From DATJFH01 sp035495815 (lineage in GTDB: Bacteria > Acidobacteriota > Terriglobia > Bryobacterales > Bryobacteraceae), in assembly GCA_035495815.1 (NCBI GenBank), contig DATJFH010000343.1, positions 1 through 52,579 on the forward strand: a DNA stretch of 52,579 bases, read 5' to 3'. Below, piece by piece: positions 44,858-52,579 of this stretch (positions are counted from its first letter, which is position 1; every line of letters begins with the position of its first letter). The position numbers were made by a program, and so were the translations under genes. The notes below the pieces were generated by a model. The model was not told the DNA's origin and did no database searches. It saw nothing but the letters and a program-made list of their open reading frames with translations.

Positions 44858-46048
44858 ATGCCCACTACACAGGACTATTACGAGACCCTCAAGGTCGACC
44901 GCAAGGCATCGGCCGATGACATACGAAAGTCCTATCGCCGTCTGGCCCGCAAGTATCATCCCGACCTGAACCCGGGCGACAAGGCAGCCGAGGATCGCTT
45001 TAAGAAGCTGCAGGAAGCCTACGATGTCCTCAGCGATCCCAAGAAGCGCCAGATGTACGATCAGCACGGGTTTTACTCCGACTCCGGCTTTGCCGCCGGC
45101 GCGGGCGCGCCCAACCAGGACGCCGGCATGGGGTTTTCGGGGTTCGACTTCTCGGACTATTTCGCGCAGACGGGGGGCGGCGGAGGCCGGTCCTCGCGAA
45201 ACGCGCGTCCGTCGGGCGGCGGGGAAACGGGAGGCGGCTTCCGGGACCTGTTCTCGCAGTTCTTCGGACGGAGCGCGCAAGGCGAGGAAGCGCCGACGCC
45301 GGAGCGGGGAACGGACCTCGAGTACGCGCTCAATATCGATTTCTGGCAGGCCATCCGCGGGACGCAGACGAGGCTGAATATCACCCATCAGGAAGTTTGC
45401 GAGGCCTGCCACGGAGCGAAGTCTGCCCCGGGCGGCGGGTCGGTGCAGTGCCCGCAGTGCGAAGGAACGGGCAGCGTCACTCAGATGGCCGGCTCCATGA
45501 AGTTCAATCTCACCTGCCCGCGCTGTTCCGGAGCGGGCAAACTGCACAGCGTGTGCCCGACCTGTCATGGGGACGGGCGGGTATTGCGGAATGAAGTGGT
45601 CGAAGTGCGGATTCCGGCGGGGGCGCAGAACGGGTCCCGGCTGCGGGTCGCCGGAAAAGGAAACGCCGGCACCATGGGGATGCCTCCGGGGGACCTGTAT
45701 ATCACCCTCCGGGTGGATCCGCATCCGGTGTTCGAGCGCAACGGCGATAATATCGAGATTCGTGTGCCGATCACCGTCAGCGAAGCGGGGTTGGGGACGA
45801 AGATCGAAGTTCCGACCATCGACGGCCGGGCGCTGCTCAAGATTCCGCCCGGGACGAACAATGGGCAGAAGTTCCGCCTCCGGGAAAAGGGCGTGCTAAA
45901 CTCCCGCAAGGGAACCCACGGCGACCAGATTGTGGAGGTGTCGCTGGTGGCGCCGAAAGTTCAGGACGAGCGCACCAAGGAGATTCTGCGGGAGCTCTCG
46001 CGGCTCCATCCGGAAGATCCTCGTGCGCAGATCTGGGAAAAGGTGTAA
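44858..46048 (+). CDS. dnaJ: Chaperone DnaJ (Hsp40)
   Basis: 396 residues. The J domain (5-70) has HPD at 34-36 and DQHG at its end. A Gly/Phe/Ser-rich linker covers about 75-150. The zinc region has four CxxC motifs at 181-184 (CEAC), 198-201 (CPQC), 220-223 (CPRC) and 233-236 (CPTC); the first departs from CxxCxGxG by having Lys in place of the final Gly. Two beta-sandwich substrate domains and a dimerisation tail follow. It stimulates the DnaK ATPase and delivers substrates. It begins 48 bases after dnaK, behind a strong hairpin, and its stop abuts the hspR start (TAA then ATG). Confidence 0.97.
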   Translation: MPTTQDYYETLKVDRKASADDIRKSYRRLARKYHPDLNPGDKAAEDRFKKLQEAYDVLSDPKKRQMYDQHGFYSDSGFAAGAGAPNQDAGMGFSGFDFSDYFAQTGGGGGRSSRNARPSGGGETGGGFRDLFSQFFGRSAQGEEAPTPERGTDLEYALNIDFWQAIRGTQTRLNITHQEVCEACHGAKSAPGGGSVQCPQCEGTGSVTQMAGSMKFNLTCPRCSGAGKLHSVCPTCHGDGRVLRNEVVEVRIPAGAQNGSRLRVAGKGNAGTMGMPPGDLYITLRVDPHPVFERNGDNIEIRVPITVSEAGLGTKIEVPTIDGRALLKIPPGTNNGQKFRLREKGVLNSRKGTHGDQIVEVSLVAPKVQDERTKEILRELSRLHPEDPRAQIWEKV

Positions 46049-46429
46049 ATGGCAATGGGGAAGGGGAAATCGAAAGGCGCGTACATGATTTCGTCGGTGG
46101 CTGAGCAGTACCAGATCCACCCCCAGACGCTTCGTTTGTACGAGCGCGAAGGGTTGCTCAAGCCCTCGCGCAGCGACGGGAACACGCGCCTCTACACGGA
46201 CGAAGATCTGGAGTTGCTCGAAGTCGTACTGCATCTGACCCGCGACCTGGGTGTGAACCTGGCGGGCGTCGAGATCATTCTCAACATGCGCGCCAAGATG
46301 TCCGAGATGCAGCGGCAGATCGAAGAGTTCGTCACCACGCTGAATCAGGAAATGGTCCGGCGCGCCAAGCCCGCGGGCAAACGGGAAGAGAGCCGGCAGG
46401 GTCTGATTCCGGTGGCGCGAGCCAGATAG
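46049..46429 (+). CDS. hspR: MerR-family heat-shock repressor, HspR-like
   Basis: 126 residues. The N-terminal winged-helix domain (12-80) has the MerR pattern YMISSVAEQYQIHPQTLRLYEREGLLKPSR and NTRLYTDEDLELLE, followed by a coiled-coil dimerisation helix (RAKMSEMQRQIEEFVTTLN) and a short basic tail. Its place directly after dnaJ, as in actinobacterial dnaK operons, marks it as HspR: it represses the operon using DnaK as co-repressor. An imperfect HAIR site overlaps the dnaK -35 element. The ATG follows the dnaJ stop without a gap, so it is translated by coupling. Confidence 0.88.
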   Translation: MAMGKGKSKGAYMISSVAEQYQIHPQTLRLYEREGLLKPSRSDGNTRLYTDEDLELLEVVLHLTRDLGVNLAGVEIILNMRAKMSEMQRQIEEFVTTLNQEMVRRAKPAGKREESRQGLIPVARAR

Positions 46430-46439
46430 GCCGAACCGT

Positions 46440-48005
46440 TCAAGGCCGGAACACGACCAGCTCTTCGAGTGAAATGTCGCTTCCTTTGGACCCGTTGATC
46501 GGCTCTCCACGGGTGACCAGCTTGACCGTGTGCTTTCCACTTTTCAGGCCGAAGGCGTGCCAGACGGCTTCGCCGTTCTTCTGATGATCCTCGTCCGGGT
46601 ATGAATCGACAATGCGGTCGAGCTTGCCGTCGAGATAGACATCGGCGCGCCCACCGGTCGGAATGAAGGGACCCACCAGGATTGCGCCCGTTCCATCGAA
46701 GGTGATCTCGGCCTCCGCGCCTTTCGCGTGGGCAGTCTTGGTGACCAGCTTCACCTCGCGGCGGTCGGTGGTCTTATCGTTCCAGGCGCCGCGCCAGGTC
46801 CAGCGCGGGTCCGTTGTGTGGATACGCTCCACGGGGGAGCCGTAATCGTCCCAGAGCTCCAGCTTGGGCGCTTTGGGCGTCTGCGTTTTGATCAGCAGCT
46901 TGCCGCCTTCCACGCGGCCGCCGTTGCGCCTGACTAATTCGAGGGCCCGTTTCTCGGTGCTGGCGACGATGCCGCGGAAGGAAAAGTCGGTATAGTTGAA
47001 CTTCTCGTCGGCGAGTTTAGGGATGCCGCTCTTCCACTGGTCCGGGATCTTTTGATAGCCCATCATCACTCCCAGCACGCCGCAGGCGTTGGATGGATTG
47101 CAGTCGGAATCTTGGCCGGCGCGCGTGGCGATCTCCAGGGTCCTGGTGAAATCGCCCTTTCCGTACAGGAGTCCGAGAACGATGTAGCCGCCGTTCAGCT
47201 TGGCGTCGATGTTGAACGGCTTCATCGCGCCCTCGGGGCAGGGCTCGCGCTTGTCCCACTTTTCGCCGAGCAGATGCCAGACTTTTTTCCAGTCGTCGGG
47301 ATACTGTTTGGACCACGCCAGCACATCGCTGATGAGGCGGGCGTAGGGACTCTTCGGCGGCATGCAGGCGAGACCGGCCTCCACCACCTTGCGCGGATCG
47401 GTCTCGAAGAACGCCGCGGCATACATGCCGGAAACGAACATGCCGCCGTAAATCCCGTCGCCGTAATTCATGACGCGGCCGGCGCGCCAGCACAGCTCGT
47501 TCGAAGCGCGCGGCAGGCCGGGCGCCATCAGGCCGATGAAGTCCGATTCGATCTGAAAGTCGATGTCATTGGCGTGAGCATTGTACTTGGGCGTGCCGGC
47601 GAGGCTGGCGGCGACGCCACGTTTGAGCGCGCGGCGGGCGCCAAGGTTGGCGTGCCAGAGCTGATACCTGGCGTCCTTGAACATGGCGCCGAAATCCTCG
47701 GTGGTCGCGTCGAGGCCTTTGTCGTCCAGAACCTTGGCGAACGTCATGTCGACGTAGAGGTCGTCCTGCTCGAGGGCGTTCGAGACGCGGTCCGGCGTCC
47801 ATTTGGGCAGATCGCCTTCGATCATCTTCTGGCGGTATTTGAACTCGGTCGGCGCGCCGAAGCTCACGCCGATCATCTGCCCCGCCCAGCCGCCTTCGAT
47901 CTTGTCGCGCAGGTCGGCCAGCGAGATCTCTCGCGTGCCGTTCGATGCCGCGTAAAGCAGGCTCGCGGCGATGATAACGGGAATGAACAGCATCGGACGT
48001 CGCAT
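46440..48005 (-). CDS. Exported ADP-ribosylglycohydrolase-fold protein with C-terminal beta domain
   Basis: 521 residues from ATG 48005. A signal peptide (RRPMLFIPVIIAASLLYA) sends it out of the cytoplasm, unusual for this fold. The ADP-ribosylglycohydrolase core covers about 30-355: KIEGGWAGQMIGVSFGAPTE, EQDDLYVDMTFAKVL (DD near the metal site), GVAASLAG and RAGQDSDCNPSNACGVLGVMMG, the signature acidic motif. A beta-sandwich like a carbohydrate-binding domain follows (400-521; AEITFDGTGAILVGPF, ADVYLDGKLDRIVDSY). The substrate is probably a sugar-linked nucleotide or glycan outside the cell rather than ADP-ribosylated protein. TATAAT lies six bases before ATG 48005, so I prefer this start to ATG 48023, which would lie inside the promoter. 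Confidence 0.85.
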   Translation of the reverse strand: MRRPMLFIPVIIAASLLYAASNGTREISLADLRDKIEGGWAGQMIGVSFGAPTEFKYRQKMIEGDLPKWTPDRVSNALEQDDLYVDMTFAKVLDDKGLDATTEDFGAMFKDARYQLWHANLGARRALKRGVAASLAGTPKYNAHANDIDFQIESDFIGLMAPGLPRASNELCWRAGRVMNYGDGIYGGMFVSGMYAAAFFETDPRKVVEAGLACMPPKSPYARLISDVLAWSKQYPDDWKKVWHLLGEKWDKREPCPEGAMKPFNIDAKLNGGYIVLGLLYGKGDFTRTLEIATRAGQDSDCNPSNACGVLGVMMGYQKIPDQWKSGIPKLADEKFNYTDFSFRGIVASTEKRALELVRRNGGRVEGGKLLIKTQTPKAPKLELWDDYGSPVERIHTTDPRWTWRGAWNDKTTDRREVKLVTKTAHAKGAEAEITFDGTGAILVGPFIPTGGRADVYLDGKLDRIVDSYPDEDHQKNGEAVWHAFGLKSGKHTVKLVTRGEPINGSKGSDISLEELVVFRP

Positions 48006-48011
48006 GCGCGA

Positions 48012-48017
48012 ATTATA
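48012..48017 (-). promoter_or_regulatory. Consensus -10 TATAAT six bases before ATG 48005
   Basis: On the minus strand TATAAT, TCGCGC, ATG. The transcript would start at the ATG itself: a leaderless mRNA. No clear -35 hexamer is seen. Confidence 0.5.
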
Positions 48018-48071
48018 GAACAACGGCTATGCCGATGCCGGACTGAAGGTTTGACAGGCCCGTTCCAGAAC

Positions 48072-48575
48072 TCAGTTGCGTGGACCGATGCCCTCGGTGC
48101 GTCCGGCCAGCGGCTGAACCACCGGACCGCCGCAGACGGCCACGCCGGTCTTTGTCAGCGCGCTCAAGACGTTGTAGAGCAAAGCGTAAACTACCTGCTC
48201 GGTGATCGCCTGTTTTCCCGGCAAATGAAAACTCGACGGCAGCTCCTTCGCGATGCGAAGGCGAACGGCGTCCGGTATCGCTCTGCCGCTGCGGTCCCGC
48301 TGATTGGCGAGGGTGATCGGAGTCTGCATGATTACGCCGCTGCGTCCTTCGACGTAAAACTGGCAGCGGGAGAACCAGCCGAGGTTGGCCTGGTCGGCGG
48401 CGTCGAACAGCAACAGCGGCGCCTGGCGTCCGGTGGCGTTCAGATCGAGGATCAGACTTCGCGCTGTGTCCTCCGACTTCACTTCGAATCCGGCCTGCCT
48501 GGCGATGTTGATCACCAGGTCCAGATCGAGTTCGAGAAGGATCAGCTTGTGCGGTCCCGCCTGCAATACCTGCAT
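48072..48575 (-). CDS. Hypothetical protein, 167 residues
   Basis: A soluble alpha/beta protein: MQVLQAGPHKLILLELDLDL, LVINIARQAGFEVKSEDTA, APLLLFDAADQANLGWFSRC, and a helical C-terminal half (GKQAITEQVVYALLYNVLSAL) before VAVCGGPVVQPLAGRTEG. No signal peptide or known motif is seen. TAGAAT or TATTAA hexamers lie just upstream, facing away from the divergent HAD hydrolase promoter 28 bases off. I do not recognise the family. The head-to-head arrangement hints at shared regulation with the HAD gene. Confidence 0.65.
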   Translation of the reverse strand: MQVLQAGPHKLILLELDLDLVINIARQAGFEVKSEDTARSLILDLNATGRQAPLLLFDAADQANLGWFSRCQFYVEGRSGVIMQTPITLANQRDRSGRAIPDAVRLRIAKELPSSFHLPGKQAITEQVVYALLYNVLSALTKTGVAVCGGPVVQPLAGRTEGIGPRN

Positions 48576-48603
48576 TCAGATTAATATTCTAGCAGTACAC
48601 TCC

Positions 48604-49350
48604 ATGCGAAAAGACAAAAGTTTGGTGACGCCGGCTCCCGCCCTGGTCTTGTTCGATATCGACGGAACGCTGATCCGCAGAGCCGGTCCCCATCACCGGC
48701 AGGCCCTGGTCGACGCCGTCCGCGACGTGACCGGCCTCGAAACCACCACCGAAAACATTCCGGTGCACGGTATGCTGGACCCGGACATTCTGACCTCCAT
48801 GATGCGCAATGCCGGAGCGAGCGGAGCCAGCATTCGAAAGGCGATGCCCGGGGTCATGGACAAGGCGCAATCCTTGTATGTGCGGCGTTGTCCCGACCTC
48901 TCGGAGAAACTGTGTCCCGGAGTGATAGAACTGCTCGCCGGACTGCAGGAGCGGGGCATTCCGCTGGCGCTGGTCACCGGCAACCTGACCCGGATCGGCT
49001 GGCGCAAGATGAGGCGTTCCGGGCTGGACCGCTATTTCCAATATGGCGCATTCGCCGAAATGGCCAGGAATCGATCGGGCTTGGCGAGGCTGGCCATCCG
49101 GCACGCCCGCCGACAGGGTTGGATTGACGGCGGGGCCGTGATTTCGCTGATTGGAGACGCGCCGAGCGACATCCTCGCAGCCCGGGCAAACGGGGCGATG
49201 TCTGTCGCCGTACATACCGGCATCTCTACACGGGAGGAACTCGAGGCTCATCAGCCGGATCTGCTGTTGGAGGACCTCCGCAACCTCAGGGTGGATTCCC
49301 TGGTGAATCTCACGCGTCCGTTATTGTCCGAATGCAAATTACGGACTTAG
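48604..49350 (+). CDS. HAD-superfamily phosphatase-like hydrolase
   Basis: 248 residues. Motif I is LVLFDIDGTLIRRAG (nucleophile Asp18 and acid/base Asp20), motif II is ALVTGNLTRIG with Thr, and motif IV is ISLIGDAPSDILAARANG. The helical cap between motifs I and II makes it a subfamily I (phosphoglycolate phosphatase-like) member, acting on a small phosphomonoester; the substrate is not determinable. ATG 48604 fits the family N-terminus; longer frames run through the divergent promoter. The 111-base stretch after it (49351-49461) is strikingly AT-rich against its surroundings and probably holds the next promoter. Confidence 0.9.
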   Translation: MRKDKSLVTPAPALVLFDIDGTLIRRAGPHHRQALVDAVRDVTGLETTTENIPVHGMLDPDILTSMMRNAGASGASIRKAMPGVMDKAQSLYVRRCPDLSEKLCPGVIELLAGLQERGIPLALVTGNLTRIGWRKMRRSGLDRYFQYGAFAEMARNRSGLARLAIRHARRQGWIDGGAVISLIGDAPSDILAARANGAMSVAVHTGISTREELEAHQPDLLLEDLRNLRVDSLVNLTRPLLSECKLRT

Positions 49351-49461
49351 AGCCACTTAATAATTTCTTCAAATCGTAATGAGATTTTTATCTAACGGCT
49401 GCACTTTTCTAGATGAAAATAGTTTAACCTGGAAGTGAAGCAGCCAGTGTGGAGGAGCCGT

Positions 49462-49857
49462 ATGAACTCCAAGGTCCTTTTCATTACCCCTCACGATCAG
49501 GATGCCGATTCCCTCACCAAAATGTTGGCCGGTTCGCGTCCTATCGTTCATGCCCGCAGCCTGAAAGAAGCCGCAGGCAAGCTTAGCGCCTCTGATTTCG
49601 GCGTTGTCCTGACGGAAGCCAACCTCGAAGACGGAACCTGGCTGGATGTGCTGGAACTCAGCAGCCGCTTCGGAATGCAGGTAGTGGTCACCGAAGCATG
49701 GGCGGATGCGCGCTTCTGGGCCAAGGCGATCAATCTGGGCGCATTCGATTTAGTGGTTCAGCCGTTCCGGGCGGTCGAAGTGAGCCGGGTGCTCGCCAGC
49801 GCCTGCGCTCAGCGCCAGATGGTAAAAGCGGCTGCCGTGGCCGCCCTCGCCGTATAA
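49462..49857 (+). CDS. Receiver-like (CheY-fold) protein with Asp-to-Glu phosphosite
   Basis: 131 residues with the alternating strand-helix order of a response-regulator receiver: KVLFITPHDQDAD, DFGVVLTEANLEDGTWLDVLE, MQVVVTEAWADA and FDLVVQPFRAVEVSRVLASA. The phosphoacceptor Asp is replaced by Glu52 and the conserved Lys by Gln100; the switch Thr77 and the acidic pair near residue 12 remain. Glu can mimic phospho-Asp, so the domain may be locked in an active-like state and signal without phosphorylation. It is a stand-alone receiver with no output domain. GGAGGAG six bases before ATG 49462 decides the start. The peptidase gene follows 15 bases later. Confidence 0.8.
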   Translation: MNSKVLFITPHDQDADSLTKMLAGSRPIVHARSLKEAAGKLSASDFGVVLTEANLEDGTWLDVLELSSRFGMQVVVTEAWADARFWAKAINLGAFDLVVQPFRAVEVSRVLASACAQRQMVKAAAVAALAV

Positions 49858-49858
49858 T
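49853..49858 (+). promoter_or_regulatory. TATAAT before the M20 dipeptidase gene
   Basis: A consensus -10 hexamer overlapping the stop of the receiver gene, 14 bases before ATG 49873; it would give a leader of about seven bases. The -35 region is GC-rich and unconvincing. Confidence 0.35.
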
Positions 49859-49872
49859 AGTCTTTCGATTTC

Positions 49873-51246
49873 ATGTCCACATCCACAGACGCTTTTGTTC
49901 GTGAAAGTCAGGATCGCTTCCTCGACGAGTTGATGGATTTTCTCCGTATCCCCAGCATCAGCACGCTGCCGGAGCATCGCGGAGATATCGACCGCGCCGC
50001 CGGCTTCGTTGCCGAGAGCCTACGGTCCGCCGGGCTGGAAAACGTGGAAGTCATTCCGACGGGCAAACATCCGCTGGTCTACGGCGACTGGATGCATGCC
50101 CCTGGGAAGCCCACCGTGCTGTGCTACGGCCATTACGATGTACAGCCGCCCGATCCGTTGGAATTGTGGGTCACTCCGCCGTTCGAGCCGACCCTCCGCG
50201 ACGGGAATCTGTACGCACGCGGGTCCGCGGACGACAAGGGGCAGATGTACATGCACGTCAAGGCGGTGGAAACGCTCCGTGCGGTGAACGGGACCCTGCC
50301 CGTCAATGTGAAATTCCTGGTCGAGGGCGAGGAGGAAGTGGGCGGCGAGTCGATCGCCAAGTATGTCGCGGAGAATCCGGAGAAGCTCAAAGCGGACGTG
50401 GCCCTGGTTTCCGACACTGCGCTTTACGCCGAAGGCGTGCCCACGCTGTGCATCGGGCTGCGCGGGCTGATCTACATGGAGGTCGAAGCCACCGGGGCGA
50501 TGCGGGACTTGCACTCCGGCCTTTACGGCGGCGCCGCTCCCAACGCGGTCTTCGGGCTGGTCGAGCTGCTTTCCAAGGCGAAAAGCGCTGCCGGGGTGAT
50601 CCGGATTCCGGGCATCTATGACGATGTGGAAGCCCCCGCCCCGGCCGAAAAACAGAGCTGGGAAAGCCTCCCCTTCAGCGAAAAGAAATTTTTGAAGAAC
50701 GAAGTCGGCTCGACGCGGCTGACGGGTGAAAGCAAGTTTTCAGTTCTCGAAAGAGTCTGGGCGCGGCCGACGTTCGAAGTGCACGGCATCGCCGGTGGAT
50801 TTACAGGCGCAGGCGCCAAGACGGTCATCCCGGCGAAGGCGACGGCCAAAGTCAGCATTCGCGTCGTACCGAAGCAGGATCCGGACAAGATCGTCGCCGC
50901 GTTCCGCGCCTTTATCGGGAAGAACACGCCGAAAGGAATCAAAACCGAGCTGCGCGTGCTGAGCGCCAGCCCGGCCGTGATGGTGAACCCGGATCATCCC
51001 GCCATCCGGATTGCCGCCAAGGCCTTTTCCGACATCCTCGAGAAGCCGACCGTATTCATCCGCTCCGGCGGCTCGATTCCGATCGTCGGCGATTTCGCCA
51101 CTCATCTGGGAATCCCGACGGTCCTGATGGGTTTCGGACTTCCGGACGACGGGCTGCATTCGCCGAACGAGAAATATAAGGTCGAAAACTATTACAAGGG
51201 CATCATGACGATCGCCCATTTTCTGGACGAGTACGGAAGGGGCTAA
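49873..51246 (+). CDS. M20 family dipeptidase (zinc metallopeptidase)
   Basis: 457 residues, cytoplasmic (no signal). Catalytic-domain motifs: GHYDVQP (zinc His87, catalytic Asp89), RGSADDKGQMYMH (bridging Asp120), EGEEEVGGES (catalytic Glu near 153, zinc Glu 154), Asp181 in LVSDTALY, and His429 in DDGLHSPNE near the end. The lid/dimerisation domain sits at about 210-360 (LRGLIYMEVEATGAMRDLHSG). This is the carnosinase/CNDP-like branch that cleaves dipeptides and small amides. TATAAT overlaps the end of the receiver gene 14 bases before the ATG, so it may have its own promoter as well as co-transcription. Confidence 0.95.
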   Translation: MSTSTDAFVRESQDRFLDELMDFLRIPSISTLPEHRGDIDRAAGFVAESLRSAGLENVEVIPTGKHPLVYGDWMHAPGKPTVLCYGHYDVQPPDPLELWVTPPFEPTLRDGNLYARGSADDKGQMYMHVKAVETLRAVNGTLPVNVKFLVEGEEEVGGESIAKYVAENPEKLKADVALVSDTALYAEGVPTLCIGLRGLIYMEVEATGAMRDLHSGLYGGAAPNAVFGLVELLSKAKSAAGVIRIPGIYDDVEAPAPAEKQSWESLPFSEKKFLKNEVGSTRLTGESKFSVLERVWARPTFEVHGIAGGFTGAGAKTVIPAKATAKVSIRVVPKQDPDKIVAAFRAFIGKNTPKGIKTELRVLSASPAVMVNPDHPAIRIAAKAFSDILEKPTVFIRSGGSIPIVGDFATHLGIPTVLMGFGLPDDGLHSPNEKYKVENYYKGIMTIAHFLDEYGRG

Positions 51247-51280
51247 AACAACCGTGGGGCAGTCTTTCCCAGCGTGCCCC
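51245..51280 (-). terminator. Intrinsic terminator of the minus-strand TPR gene
   Basis: GGGGCA (51256-51261) pairs with TGCCCC (51275-51280). Read on the minus strand the hairpin is followed after four bases by TTGTTTT (51245-51251). It lies just past the TPR stop codon and just after the convergent M20 gene stop. Confidence 0.5.
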
Positions 51281-51283
51281 GCC

Positions 51284-52579
51284 TTACTTGTGGATCTTCT
51301 TCCGGAGCCGTTTCGCCGCGCCTGAATCCGGCGCGTTCTGAAGAGCGGTCTCATAAGCCGCATCCGCTTCCGCCCGCCGGTTTCTTCCCGCTTCCAGATC
51401 GCCGATCTTCTCGTAGACCGCCGAGCTCTTCGGGTTCTGCTTTGCCGCTGCCTGTAACTCGCCAAGCGCCGACTCCGTGTCGCCGGATTTCAGCAGGACT
51501 TCCGCCAGCGCCAGCCTCGCCGCGAGGTATTCCGGACGCTCCTTGAGAGCCGCGCGGTACTCCTGCGCAGCTTCCTTCGGGTCGGACAGCGCGCCTGCCA
51601 GGCTCAACCGCGACGGCAGGTAGTCCGGCGCGCGCCGCAGATTCTCCCGCCACAGGTCGATCGCTTCGGGCAGCCGCTGTTTCTGGTCCGCCAGCAGCAG
51701 CGCCAGATTGTGGCGGGCCGCCAGCATGCCAGGGTTCTTCTCCAGCGCCTGTTTATAGAACTGCTCGGCCTCTCGCGGCTTTCCGGTCGACGACTTCAGC
51801 GAGCCCAAAGCATTGTATGGTTCCGCCGATTCCGGCGCCAGCTTCATGGCCAGACGGTACGACGCTTCGGCATCCTTGCGCCGGTTGAGCCGCTGGTAAA
51901 CCAGGCCCAGGTTATAGGCCAGATACGAGTATTGAGGCGTCAGCCGGATGGCCTGTTTGTACGTCCGGATGGCGCCCGCCGAGTCGCCCGTTTCGATGTA
52001 GCAGAGAGCCAGATTGTGCAGCGGATAAGTCCAGTGGGGCGCCCGCTTTACAGCATCGCGGAAAGCCGGAATTGCGCGCTGGTAATCCGCCTGCTCCAGG
52101 TACGCGATTCCCAGGGCGTTATACGCATGCGCTCCGCCGGGATCGATCCGGACCGCCGACTCCAGCAGGTCCGCCGCCTGCGCGTAGTTCTTGTCGAACA
52201 GCAGGGCGCGCCCGCGCATGAAATCCTGGCGGCCCTCGAGGAACAGCGACTCCGGAGTCAGCCGCCGGGCGGCCCGGTAATATTCCTCGCCGCCCTGGAA
52301 ATCGCGCTGATTTTGGGGAACCTGATCGCCCGTCAGGTAGCGCAGGATCACCTGCTGGCCCCGATCCTCGAGAGCGATACGCAGCCGGTTCTCCTGGATG
52401 CGGTACTGTTCGTCGCTGAGCTTGCCTTTGAGTTCGGTGAGAGCGGCGAAGGCGCTATCCGGCACGTCCGGCAGCAAGCGCCCCTTGTCGATCGCGTCTC
52501 CGAAGCGCGCGATGACCGGAGCGAGTGTCGATGGCGCCGCCTGAGCCGCGGCCAGGTAGGCTACTTCGCCGCCCGAATC
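51284..52579 (-). CDS. TPR-repeat protein (N-terminal part outside the window)
   Basis: The frame is open to the right edge (reading DSGGEVAYLAAAQAAPSTL at the edge), so the gene continues beyond the window; internal TTG 52477 is not a convincing start. Visible are 431 codons. The first 120 residues are a helical region (ALTELKGKLSDEQYRIQENR, YYRAARRLTPESLFLEGR), followed by about eight tetratricopeptide repeats (AYNALGIAYLEQADYQRAIPAF, LAYNLGLVYQRLNRRKDAEA and so on), ending in a basic KRLRKKIHK tail. From memory, similar TPR halves in acidobacteria follow a caspase-like (peptidase C14) domain, which could be in the missing part; this is speculative. Confidence 0.85.
   Translation of the reverse strand, partial: DSGGEVAYLAAAQAAPSTLAPVIARFGDAIDKGRLLPDVPDSAFAALTELKGKLSDEQYRIQENRLRIALEDRGQQVILRYLTGDQVPQNQRDFQGGEEYYRAARRLTPESLFLEGRQDFMRGRALLFDKNYAQAADLLESAVRIDPGGAHAYNALGIAYLEQADYQRAIPAFRDAVKRAPHWTYPLHNLALCYIETGDSAGAIRTYKQAIRLTPQYSYLAYNLGLVYQRLNRRKDAEASYRLAMKLAPESAEPYNALGSLKSSTGKPREAEQFYKQALEKNPGMLAARHNLALLLADQKQRLPEAIDLWRENLRRAPDYLPSRLSLAGALSDPKEAAQEYRAALKERPEYLAARLALAEVLLKSGDTESALGELQAAAKQNPKSSAVYEKIGDLEAGRNRRAEADAAYETALQNAPDSGAAKRLRKKIHK

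Overview
The window is a GC-rich, gene-dense bacterial chromosome segment. Its gene content points to Acidobacteriota, most like the Solibacter/Bryobacter group. The reasons are the exported CxxCH ('planctomycete cytochrome') proteins paired with Tat-exported DUF1501/DUF1552 proteins, a Hanks-type kinase fused to a long TPR array, many secreted hydrolases, DUF362 and BNR-repeat proteins, and a dnaK-dnaJ-hspR operon. This assignment rests on family recognition only. I see no rRNA, tRNA, insertion sequence, prophage or CRISPR array.

Layout. 1-663 (minus): a membrane-anchored thioredoxin-like protein whose frame is interrupted by one UGA exactly at the first position of a CxxC-type redox motif, with a SECIS-like hairpin just downstream; I read it as a selenoprotein. 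0.9-5 kb (plus): S41 protease, overlapping guaA, cspA, infA. 5.1-8.6 kb (plus): a membrane beta-propeller/SIR2-like protein and an M81 peptidase. 8.7-13.7 kb: an exported BNR-repeat protein, two decayed BNR fragments, and between them a DUF1537 kinase plus PdxA-family dehydrogenase (D-threonate/D-erythronate-type catabolism). 13.9-19.3 kb (minus): kinase-TPR protein and HEAT/zinc protein in one operon. 19.6-20.5 kb: two small genes of unknown function. 20.5-27.3 kb (plus): DUF1549/DUF1553 protein, DUF1501 protein, and a FUSC transporter probably started at CTG. 27.3-28.4 kb: a zinc alcohol dehydrogenase broken by an in-frame UGA. 28.5-31.3 kb (minus): serine hydrolase, Tat-signal microprotein, amidase. 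31.3-37.2 kb (plus): sulfatase, unknown secreted protein, DUF362 protein, gamma-glutamyltransferase. 37.2-41.9 kb (minus): DUF1552 protein, DUF1587/1592-type CxxCH protein, TIM-barrel protein. 42.1-46.4 kb: modA, divergent from the dnaK-dnaJ-hspR heat-shock operon. 46.4-52.6 kb: ADP-ribosylglycohydrolase-like protein, an unknown gene, HAD hydrolase, degenerate receiver protein, M20 dipeptidase, and a TPR protein running off the right edge.

Themes. (1) The UGA-containing thioredoxin-like gene is the most remarkable object; an ordinary annotation would truncate it at residue 70. It contrasts with the second in-frame UGA, in the alcohol dehydrogenase, where no selenocysteine is expected. (2) Many genes have a -10-like hexamer only 5-8 bases before the start codon and no Shine-Dalgarno sequence, suggesting frequent leaderless transcription. 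(3) The window is rich in exported proteins, consistent with scavenging of polymers and peptides in soil, but substrates cannot be read from the sequence.
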